Both the position numbers and the translations under genes were made by a program. From Alcanivorax sp. UBA4485 (GTDB taxonomy: Bacteria; Pseudomonadota; Gammaproteobacteria; Pseudomonadales; Alcanivoracaceae): 12,452 nucleotides of DNA. Position 1 is the stretch's first letter. Each line of letters opens with the position of its first letter. This document shows positions 1-5,905 of the stretch, piece after piece. The stretch spans positions 1-12,452 of the forward strand of contig DGNT01000190.1 in the NCBI GenBank assembly GCA_002389055.1, in the 5' to 3' direction. The notes below the pieces were generated by a model. The model was not told the DNA's origin and ran no database searches. It was given only the letters and a program-made list of their open reading frames with translations.

Positions 1-71
1 TCCATGGTCAAACCCCCGTGTTTCCAGGCGTATCGGTGGGTAGCACGGTATCACCGGCCCCTGGGGGACGC

Positions 72-77
72 TATACT
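72..77 (+). promoter_or_regulatory. Candidate -10 box of the glyQS promoter
   Basis: TATACT (5 of 6 matches to TATAAT) lies 42 bases before the glyQ start. No convincing -35 hexamer sits 16-18 bases upstream; the best is a weak TATCAC at 49-54. The first 119 bases otherwise hold no open frame I can support. The region is probably the intergenic space before glyQ. Confidence 0.45.
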
Positions 78-119
78 TGCCCCTTTATTTTCACAGAGCT
101 TGGAAGAACGGGAACCACC

Positions 120-1103
120 ATGGCGGATCAACCGCAAGCGGATACAAGCACCTTCCAGGGCCTGATTCTGGCCCTGCAACAGTACTGGGCGGAGCAGGGC
201 TGCGTGATCGTCCAGCCCCTGGATATGGAAGTGGGGGCGGGCACTTTCCACCCCAGCACCTTCCTGCGCGCGATCGGCCCGGAGAACTGGAACAGCGCCT
301 ACGTGCAGCCGTCCCGGCGGCCCACCGACGGCCGCTACGGCGAGAACCCCAACCGCCTGCAGCACTACTACCAGTTCCAGGTGGTGCTCAAGCCGTCGCC
401 GGACAACATCCAGGAGCTGTATCTGGATTCCCTGCGCCGCCTTGGTTTCGATCCGCTCACCCATGACATCCGCTTCGTGGAAGACAACTGGGAATCCCCC
501 ACCCTGGGCGCCTGGGGCCTGGGCTGGGAAATCTGGCTGGACGGCATGGAAGTGACCCAGTTCACCTACTTCCAGCAGGTCGGCGGTATCGACTGCTATC
601 CGGTCACCGGTGAGATCACCTATGGCCTGGAACGCCTGGCCATGTACCTGCAGAACGTGGACTCGGTGTACGACCTGGTGTGGTCCGACGGGCCTTTCGG
701 CAAGGTCACCTACGGCGATGTGTTTCTGCAGAACGAGGTGGAGATGTCCACCTTCAACTTCGAACACGCCAATGTGGACGCCCTGTTCAACCAGTTCGAC
801 CTGTTCGAGGCGGAATCCGGCAAGCTGATCGAGGCCGGGCTGCCGCTGCCCGCCTACGAGTACGTGCTGAAGGCGTCCCACACCTTCAATCTGCTGGACG
901 CGCGCAAGGCGATCTCGGTCACCGAACGCCAACGCTTCATTCTGCGCGTGCGCACCCTGGCCCGGGCCGTGGCCCAGGCCTATTTCGACGCGCGCCGCGC
1001 ACTGGGCTTTCCGATGGCCGACGACGATATCCGCCAGGAAGTGGTGGCGCAGCTGCAGCAACAAGACGATAAAGCCGCCAAGAAACAGAAAGGGGGCAAG
1101 TAA
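120..1103 (+). CDS. glyQ: Glycyl-tRNA synthetase alpha subunit
   Basis: This is the class II catalytic subunit of the tetrameric (alpha2beta2) glycyl-tRNA synthetase. It activates glycine with ATP and, with the beta subunit, charges tRNA-Gly in the cytoplasm. The product is 327 aa. The N-terminal FQGLILALQQYWAEQGC is typical of the family, residues 61-79 hold the conserved YVQPSRRPTDGRYGENPNR block, and NWESPTLGAWGLGWE and the GLERLAMYLQ helix follow. The open frame extends upstream to 18, but the ATG at 120 is chosen because homology begins there and the purine-rich GGAAGAACGGGAA precedes it. A lysine-rich tail (KAAKKQKGGK) makes it somewhat longer than the roughly 300-aa E. coli protein. 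The stop lies 2 bases before glyS, so the two subunits are surely co-transcribed. Confidence 0.97.
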   Translation: MADQPQADTSTFQGLILALQQYWAEQGCVIVQPLDMEVGAGTFHPSTFLRAIGPENWNSAYVQPSRRPTDGRYGENPNRLQHYYQFQVVLKPSPDNIQELYLDSLRRLGFDPLTHDIRFVEDNWESPTLGAWGLGWEIWLDGMEVTQFTYFQQVGGIDCYPVTGEITYGLERLAMYLQNVDSVYDLVWSDGPFGKVTYGDVFLQNEVEMSTFNFEHANVDALFNQFDLFEAESGKLIEAGLPLPAYEYVLKASHTFNLLDARKAISVTERQRFILRVRTLARAVAQAYFDARRALGFPMADDDIRQEVVAQLQQQDDKAAKKQKGGK

Positions 1104-1105
1104 TC

Positions 1106-3193
1106 ATGGCGAACGATATGGCCAAGCGGGATTTGTTAATTGAACTGGGTACCGAAGAGCTGCCCCCCAAGGCTCTGCCGGATCTGAGCGCCGCCCTCAC
1201 CGAGGAGCTGGTGCGCCAGCTGGACGACGCCGGCCTGGCCCACGGCGCCGTGGAGAGCTTCGCCGCCCCGCGCCGGCTGGCGGTGCTGGTGCGCGACCTG
1301 GCCGACAAGCAGGCGGACCGCCAGGTGGAGCGTCTGGGTCCGGCGCTGCAGGCCGCCTACGACGCCGACGGCAAACCCACCAAGGCGGCCGAGGGCTTCG
1401 CCGCCTCCGTGGGGCTGGGCGTGGACCAGCTGGACCGCCGCGACACCGACAAGGGCGAGCGGCTGTTCGCCCAGCTCACCGAAGCCGGCCGGCCCACCGT
1501 GGAGCTGGTGCCGGAGTTTCTCGCCCAGGCGGTGAACAAGCTGCCGATTCCCAAGCGCATGCGCTGGGGGCGCCGCAAGGTGCAGTTCGTGCGCCCGGTG
1601 CACTGGCTGGTGGCGTTGTACGGCAGCGATGTGATCGATTTCGAATTGCTCGACCAACGCGCCGGGCGCACGTCCCGGGGCCACCGCTTCCATGCACCGG
1701 ACGCCATAGAACTGAGCGAAGCGGGCGACTACGCCACCCGCCTGGAGCAGGACGGCAAGGTGATCGCCGACTTCCCGCGCCGCCGGGAAATGATTCGCCA
1801 GCAGGCCGAGCAGGCCGGCCGCGACGCCGGCGGCCGGGCCCATCTGGATGAAGACCTGCTCGACGAGGTCACCGCCCTGGTGGAATGGCCGGTGGCGCTG
1901 GCCGGCCGGTTCGACGACGATTTCCTGCGCGTGCCCCAGGAAGCGCTGATCACCGCCATGGAAGAACATCAGAAATACTTCCCGGTGCTCGACGCCGACG
2001 GCAAGTTGACCCCACATTTCATCACCATCAGCAATATCGAGTCCCGCGATCCGCAGAAGGTGATCGCCGGTAACGAAAAGGTGATCCGTCCGCGTCTGGC
2101 CGACGCCGCTTTCTTCTACGACAACGATTGCCGCAAACCCCTGGAACAGCACGCCCAGGGCCTGGCCCAGGTGGTGTTCCAGCAGAAGCTCGGCACCCTG
2201 GCGGACAAATGCGACCGCATCGGCTGGCTGGCCGGCGAAATCGCCGACCGGATCGGCGGCGACGCCAACCTGGCGCGCCGCGCCGGCGCGCTCAGCAAGG
2301 CGGACCTGAACAGCGAGATGGTCCACGAGTTCGACACCATGCAGGGCGTGATGGGTTACTACCTGGCCCGCAATGAAGGCCTGCCGGAAGAGCTCGCCCA
2401 GGCACTGCACGAACAGTACCTGCCGCGCTTCGCCGGCGACGGGCTGCCGCGCACCAAGACCGGCCAGGCGGTGTCCCTGGCGGACAAGATCGACACCCTG
2501 GTGGGCATTTTCGGCATCGGCCAGAAGCCGTCCGGCACCAAGGACCCCTACGCGCTGCGCCGGGCCACCCTGGGTATCCTGCGCATCATCATCGATAACC
2601 AGCTGCCGCTGGACCTGCGCGACCTGCTCGATCAGGCGGCGGTGGCCCTGGGCCAGCGTATTGACGCCGGTCTGGTGGACGAGGCCTTCGACTTCGTCAA
2701 AGGCCGCTACCGGGCCATGTACCAGGAGCAAGGCTTCGCCACGCCGGTGATTCTATCGGTGCTGGCCATCGATGAGGCCTGCCGCCGGCCGCTGGATTTC
2801 GACCGCCGGGTGCGGGCGGTGGCGGCGTTCCAGAACCGCGATGAAGCCCAGGCCCTGGCCTCCGCCAACAAGCGCGTCTCCAATATCCTCGCCAAGCTGG
2901 ACAAGGCCCCGCCGGAGGAAATCGACGGTGCCCTGCTGGAAGAAGACGCGGAGCAGACTCTCACCGATATGGTGGTGGACGCCTACGCCCGCTCTGAGCC
3001 ATTGCTGGAAGAGGGCAATTACGAAGCGGTGCTGGCGCTGCTCGCCGAGCTGCGCGAGCCGGTGGATGCGTTCTTCGACCAGGTGATGGTGATGGCCGAG
3101 GATCCGGCGGTGCGTGATAACCGCCTGGCGTTGCTCACCTTCCTGCGTGACCTGTTCCTCAACGTGGCCGACATCAGTCTGCTGCAGGAGTAA
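1106..3193 (+). CDS. glyS: Glycyl-tRNA synthetase beta subunit
   Basis: This is the beta subunit of the tetrameric glycyl-tRNA synthetase, responsible mainly for tRNA recognition. The product is 695 aa, close to the roughly 689 aa of E. coli. Diagnostic stretches are ELGTEELPPKAL near the N-terminus, FAAPRRLAV around residues 52-60, PKRMRWG, the HD-like segment LSKADLNSEMVHEFDTMQGV, and a C-terminal DALR-type anticodon-binding helix bundle with ANKRVSNILAK. The ATG at 1106 has AGGGGG at 1091-1096 with a 9-base spacing. A second in-frame ATG at 1118 would give an N-terminus (MAKRDLLIEL) more like homologues but has no ribosome binding site at a usual distance. The gene starts 2 bases after the glyQ stop. 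Confidence 0.97.
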   Translation: MANDMAKRDLLIELGTEELPPKALPDLSAALTEELVRQLDDAGLAHGAVESFAAPRRLAVLVRDLADKQADRQVERLGPALQAAYDADGKPTKAAEGFAASVGLGVDQLDRRDTDKGERLFAQLTEAGRPTVELVPEFLAQAVNKLPIPKRMRWGRRKVQFVRPVHWLVALYGSDVIDFELLDQRAGRTSRGHRFHAPDAIELSEAGDYATRLEQDGKVIADFPRRREMIRQQAEQAGRDAGGRAHLDEDLLDEVTALVEWPVALAGRFDDDFLRVPQEALITAMEEHQKYFPVLDADGKLTPHFITISNIESRDPQKVIAGNEKVIRPRLADAAFFYDNDCRKPLEQHAQGLAQVVFQQKLGTLADKCDRIGWLAGEIADRIGGDANLARRAGALSKADLNSEMVHEFDTMQGVMGYYLARNEGLPEELAQALHEQYLPRFAGDGLPRTKTGQAVSLADKIDTLVGIFGIGQKPSGTKDPYALRRATLGILRIIIDNQLPLDLRDLLDQAAVALGQRIDAGLVDEAFDFVKGRYRAMYQEQGFATPVILSVLAIDEACRRPLDFDRRVRAVAAFQNRDEAQALASANKRVSNILAKLDKAPPEEIDGALLEEDAEQTLTDMVVDAYARSEPLLEEGNYEAVLALLAELREPVDAFFDQVMVMAEDPAVRDNRLALLTFLRDLFLNVADISLLQE

Positions 3194-3201
3194 CAAAGTT
3201 C

Positions 3202-3226
3202 GGCGGGCCCTTGAGAAGGGCCCGCC
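3202..3226 (+). terminator. GC-rich hairpin after glyS
   Basis: GGCGGGCCCTT at 3202-3212 and AAGGGCCCGCC at 3216-3226 form a perfect 11-bp stem with a GAG loop, 8 bases after the glyS stop. It looks like the terminator of glyQS, but no T-tract follows on the plus strand. It may terminate weakly, need Rho, or protect the mRNA 3' end, leaving some read-through into the downstream gene. Confidence 0.6.
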
Positions 3227-3234
3227 CCGGCACC

Positions 3235-3267
3235 ACTCCTTGGGTACTTCCGCTTATTCCAAGGAGT
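3235..3267 (+). promoter_or_regulatory. Hairpin covering the SDR ribosome binding site
   Basis: ACTCCTTGG at 3235-3243 is the exact reverse complement of CCAAGGAGT at 3259-3267, giving a 9-bp stem plus one G-U pair with a loop of about 13 bases. The right arm contains the strong Shine-Dalgarno AAGGAG (3261-3266), 7 bases before the ATG at 3274. If folded, the ribosome binding site is buried. Whether it folds in vivo or responds to a signal cannot be told from sequence. Confidence 0.5.
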
Positions 3268-3273
3268 CCTTCC

Positions 3274-4068
3274 ATGCGCATTGATCTCACCGGTAAGAAA
3301 GCGATCGTTTCCGGCTCCACCGCCGGCATTGGGTTCGGCATCGCCCGGGGCCTGGCTCTGGCCGGCGCGGAGGTGGTGATCACCGGCCGCACCCAGGAAC
3401 GGGTGGCCCAGGCTATCGACGCTCTGAAGCAGGAGACCAAGAGTGACGGTATCGACGGCGTCGCCGCCGATCTGGGTCAGGCCGACGGTTGCCAGGCGTT
3501 GATTGATGCGCACCCAAACGCGGACATCCTGGTCAATAACGTGGGTATCTTCGAGCCCAAGGGCTTCTTCGATATCGATGACGACGACTGGGAACGGTTC
3601 TTCCAGGTCAATGTGATGAGCGCGGTGCGGCTGTCGCGCCACTATGCCCGGGGCATGCGTGACCGGGGCTGGGGCCGCATTCAGTTTCTGTCCAGCGAGT
3701 CGGCGTTGAACATCCCCACGGAGATGGTCCACTACGGCATGACCAAGACCGCGGTGCAATCCATTTCCCGCGGCCTGGCCAAAGTGCTGGCCGGCACCGG
3801 TGTCACGGTGAACGCCATTCTGCCGGGGCCGACGCGTTCCGAGGGTGTGCAAAAGATGCTCAAACGCATGGCGGAGAAGCGCGGGCTGTCCGAGCAGGAA
3901 ATGGAAAAGCAGTTTATCCAGGAAGCGCGCCCCAGCTCGATCATCCAAAGGGTGGCCGAGGTGGAAGAAGTCGCCAATATGGCGGTGTACGCGGCCTCGC
4001 CCCAGGCGTCCGCCACCACCGGCGCGGCGTTGCGGGTGGAAGGCGGTATCGTCGACACCATGGCCTGA
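3274..4068 (+). CDS. Short-chain dehydrogenase/reductase (SDR) family oxidoreductase
   Basis: The product is a 264-aa classical SDR, a cytosolic NAD(P)-dependent oxidoreductase of unknown substrate. The Rossmann nucleotide-binding loop is SGSTAGIGFG at residues 13-22, with NNVG at 88-91. The full catalytic tetrad is present: N113, S141, Y154 and K158 (YGMTK). An arginine at residue 39 just after beta-strand 2 favours NADP(H), which is an inference. The ATG at 3274 is chosen for its AAGGAG site and because the Rossmann fold starts a few residues later; the open frame runs further upstream to 3211 without homology. A tandem stop TGATAG (4066-4071) ends it. It lies between glyS and gmhB, where the Pseudomonas order as I recall it has no SDR, so it may be a lineage-specific insertion. 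The sequence does not tell the substrate. Confidence 0.88.
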   Translation: MRIDLTGKKAIVSGSTAGIGFGIARGLALAGAEVVITGRTQERVAQAIDALKQETKSDGIDGVAADLGQADGCQALIDAHPNADILVNNVGIFEPKGFFDIDDDDWERFFQVNVMSAVRLSRHYARGMRDRGWGRIQFLSSESALNIPTEMVHYGMTKTAVQSISRGLAKVLAGTGVTVNAILPGPTRSEGVQKMLKRMAEKRGLSEQEMEKQFIQEARPSSIIQRVAEVEEVANMAVYAASPQASATTGAALRVEGGIVDTMA

Positions 4069-4092
4069 TAGCGCCGCCGGGCCTGTTATACT
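4065..4092 (+). promoter_or_regulatory. Extended -10 promoter for gmhB, probably leaderless
   Basis: TGTTATACT at 4084-4092 is an extended -10 element (TG, one base, then TATACT). A CTGATA (4 of 6 matches to TTGACA) at 4065-4070 gives a 16-base spacer and overlaps the SDR stop codon. Counting 7 bases from the end of the -10 box puts the expected transcription start at about 4099-4100, which is the gmhB ATG itself. No Shine-Dalgarno sequence precedes that ATG. Confidence 0.6.
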
Positions 4093-4099
4093 GCCGCCC

Positions 4100-4654
4100 A
4101 TGAACGCATCCAAACTGGTTATTCTCGACCGCGACGGGGTTATCAACGAAGACTCCGACGCCTACATCAAAACCCCCGAGGAATGGCGCCCGCTGCCCGG
4201 CAGCGCGGCGGCCATTGCCCGTCTCAATCAGGCCGGCTACCGCGTGGTGGTGGCCACTAACCAGTCCGGTCTGGCGCGCGGCTATTTCGATCAGGCCGGC
4301 CTGGACGCCATCCATCGGACCATGGCGGCGCACCTGGAGCACGCGGGCGCGCGACTGTCCGGTGTCTATTTCTGTCCCCACGGACCGGATGACGGCTGCT
4401 CGTGCCGAAAGCCGGCGCCCGGTCTGATCAATCAAATTGTTGCTGAGTATGGCGAGGTCACCGGTGTGCCCATGGTTGGTGATAGTCTGAGGGACCTGGA
4501 AGCCGGCGTCGCGCGCGGTTGCCGCCCGGTGCTGGTGCTCACCGGCAAAGGCCGGCGCACCCTCGAAAAAGGCTTGCCGGAAACCCTTGGCCCGGTGGAT
4601 GTGTTTGATTCCCTGGCCGGGTTCGTCGATCAGTTTCTCAAGGACCCTTCATGA
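4100..4654 (+). CDS. gmhB: D-glycero-beta-D-manno-heptose-1,7-bisphosphate 7-phosphatase
   Basis: This HAD-superfamily phosphatase removes the 7-phosphate of heptose bisphosphate on the way to ADP-heptose for the lipopolysaccharide inner core. The product is 184 aa, the usual family length. Motif I is DRDGVIN with the nucleophile D10 and acid/base D12, motif II is ATNQSG (52-57), and the lysine is K104. Motif IV is GDSLRD with D128 and D132. The GmhB zinc loop is intact: C92, H94, C100 and C102. The open frame continues upstream within the SDR gene, but the family N-terminus begins at the ATG at 4100. That ATG lacks a ribosome binding site and sits just after an extended -10 box. The stop overlaps the next start (ATGA), so the acyltransferase is probably translationally coupled. 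Confidence 0.95.
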   Translation: MNASKLVILDRDGVINEDSDAYIKTPEEWRPLPGSAAAIARLNQAGYRVVVATNQSGLARGYFDQAGLDAIHRTMAAHLEHAGARLSGVYFCPHGPDDGCSCRKPAPGLINQIVAEYGEVTGVPMVGDSLRDLEAGVARGCRPVLVLTGKGRRTLEKGLPETLGPVDVFDSLAGFVDQFLKDPS

Positions 4655-5409
4655 CTCAACCCGCCGGTGGCCCGCCCAGTTGGGGCATCCGCATTCGCAG
4701 TGTGCTGTTTTTCGTTATCTATAACGCGGTCGGCATTGTCCACGGTCTCAATTGCCTGTTAATCGGCTGGTTTCTGCCGGCCAGACAGCGTTACCGTTTT
4801 GTGAATATATGGACACGCTTCGCCATGTGGCTGCTCGAGCGTCTTAATGGCGTGCGTGTTCACGTCGAGGGCCGGGAGCATTTGCAGACGGGTCCGATGG
4901 TGATCATCGCCAATCATCAAAGCAGTTGGGAAACCTTTTATCTGCAATGTTTGATCTCGCCCCAGGCGACGGTGTTGAAACGGGAATTGTTGTGGTTACC
5001 GTTTTTCGGCTGGGGCCTGGCGCTGCTTAATCCGATCCGCATTGATCGCGGCAAGGGCAGGGCGGCGTTGAAAGCGGTTTTGGAGCAGGGCGCCGAGCGC
5101 CTCAACGACGGTATTCCGGTGGTGATTTATCCGGAGGGTTCACGCCAGGAGCCGGGCACGCTGGGACATTTTAATCACGGCGGTTCGTTACTCGCCTGCC
5201 GGAACAAGGTGCCGGTGGTGGCGATCAGCCACAACAGCGGTGACTGCTGGCCGGCCCGGTCCTGGTTGCGTTTCCCCGGTGACATTATTTTGCGTATCAG
5301 CCCACCCATTAATACCCACGATAAAGACGCAAAAACCGTTACCCGGCTCGCTGAGGAATGGATTTTTGAACATTATCCCGGCGAACTGACCAAAACCCCA
5401 AAAGCGTAA
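4651..5409 (+). CDS. plsC: 1-acyl-sn-glycerol-3-phosphate acyltransferase (PlsC/LptA family)
   Basis: This 252-aa membrane-bound acyltransferase is expected to add an acyl chain to lysophosphatidic acid, giving phosphatidic acid for phospholipid synthesis. A hydrophobic segment at residues 17-41 probably anchors it in the inner membrane. Motif I is NHQSSWE with H89 and E94, an HX4E form in place of the commoner HX4D. Motif II is PIRIDRGKG around 128-136 and motif III is YPEGSR at 160-165. The start overlaps the gmhB stop by 4 bases, with AAGGA 6 bases before it. A homologue holds the equivalent place beside gmhB in the Pseudomonas origin cluster. Codons here are clearly less GC-rich than in glyS or gyrB. 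The exact acyl donor and acceptor are inferred from the family only. Confidence 0.92.
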   Translation: MTQPAGGPPSWGIRIRSVLFFVIYNAVGIVHGLNCLLIGWFLPARQRYRFVNIWTRFAMWLLERLNGVRVHVEGREHLQTGPMVIIANHQSSWETFYLQCLISPQATVLKRELLWLPFFGWGLALLNPIRIDRGKGRAALKAVLEQGAERLNDGIPVVIYPEGSRQEPGTLGHFNHGGSLLACRNKVPVVAISHNSGDCWPARSWLRFPGDIILRISPPINTHDKDAKTVTRLAEEWIFEHYPGELTKTPKA

Positions 5410-5438
5410 TTGCGTTTTTTTCTAATAATAACTACAGT
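5410..5438 (+). promoter_or_regulatory. Weak candidate promoter for the H-NS-family gene
   Basis: TTGCGT (5410-5415), a 17-base spacer and TACAGT (5433-5438; 4 of 6 matches) lie in the AT-rich 71-base gap after plsC. The 7-T run at 5415-5421 has no hairpin before it, so I do not call it a terminator. Confidence 0.3.
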
Positions 5439-5480
5439 TTCCCGCACAAGGCCGACCCTCTCTATTAAGGACCACCGAAA

Positions 5481-5843
5481 ATGACTATCAATCTTGACGA
5501 CCTTTCTGTCTCGGAATTGGAAAAACTGATCAAGCAGGCTGAGAAAAAGCTCGAGAAGAAACGTCTCGACGCGGTCAAAAGCGCCCAGGCGGAAATTTCC
5601 AAGATCGCCAAGGATCTCGGCGTGTCCGTGGATGACTTGCTGCAGGAAAAAGCCAGCCGGCAGAAGAAGGCGGCGCGCAAGACCACCGCTCGCAAGAAGA
5701 AAGCAGGCGTTCGTAAACCCGCCAAGGTGAAATACCGCAACCCGGCGGACAGCTCGCAAACCTGGACCGGCCGCGGTAAGCGCCCGGTGTGGCTGCGCGA
5801 CGCCCTGGAAAACGGCGCCAAGCTGGAAGACTTCGCCGTCTAA
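5481..5843 (+). CDS. H-NS-family nucleoid-associated DNA-binding protein
   Basis: The 120-aa product is a small basic protein of the H-NS histone family, expected to bind AT-rich DNA, bridge it and silence genes. Residues 8-50 form a charged, heptad-like helix suited to coiled-coil oligomerisation. Residues 57-83 are a very lysine/arginine-rich, histone-H1-like linker. Residues 84-120 hold the C-terminal DNA-binding domain with the family signature TWTGRGKRPVW (94-104). That signature resembles the Burkholderia/Ralstonia H-NS type rather than MvaT. The ATG at 5481 has AAGGA at 5467-5471 with a 9-base spacing. A strong hairpin terminator follows, so the gene can be its own unit or the end of the gmhB-plsC unit. 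It converges on gyrB. The family call is firm; specific targets are unknown. Confidence 0.9.
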   Translation: MTINLDDLSVSELEKLIKQAEKKLEKKRLDAVKSAQAEISKIAKDLGVSVDDLLQEKASRQKKAARKTTARKKKAGVRKPAKVKYRNPADSSQTWTGRGKRPVWLRDALENGAKLEDFAV

Positions 5844-5863
5844 GCCAGTCCGTCGACACCCCG

Positions 5864-5897
5864 GCAACCGGGCGCCCGCCCGGTTGCTTCCTTCTAT
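5864..5897 (+). terminator. Rho-independent terminator of the H-NS-family gene
   Basis: GCAACCGGGC (5864-5873) and GCCCGGTTGC (5878-5887) form a perfect 10-bp stem with a 4-base loop. It is followed by the T-rich TTCCTTCTATTC on the plus strand. It lies between two convergent genes. On the minus strand no T-tract follows the stem, so it suits the H-NS gene better than gyrB, although it may slow transcription from both sides. Confidence 0.75.
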
Positions 5898-5905
5898 TCG
5901 CGTTT

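Noticed and set aside
1..18. A minus-strand ATG at 5-3 with GGGGG upstream, possibly the first codon of a gene divergent from glyQ.
   Set aside because: Only five coding bases would be in the window and the ribosome binding site is weak. Pseudomonas has tag here, but nothing in the sequence identifies it.
18..119. A 34-codon N-terminal extension of glyQ.
   Set aside because: It runs through the candidate promoter, lacks a ribosome binding site, and known GlyQ proteins begin near the ATG at 120.
5415..5421. The T run after plsC as a terminator.
   Set aside because: No stable inverted repeat precedes it.
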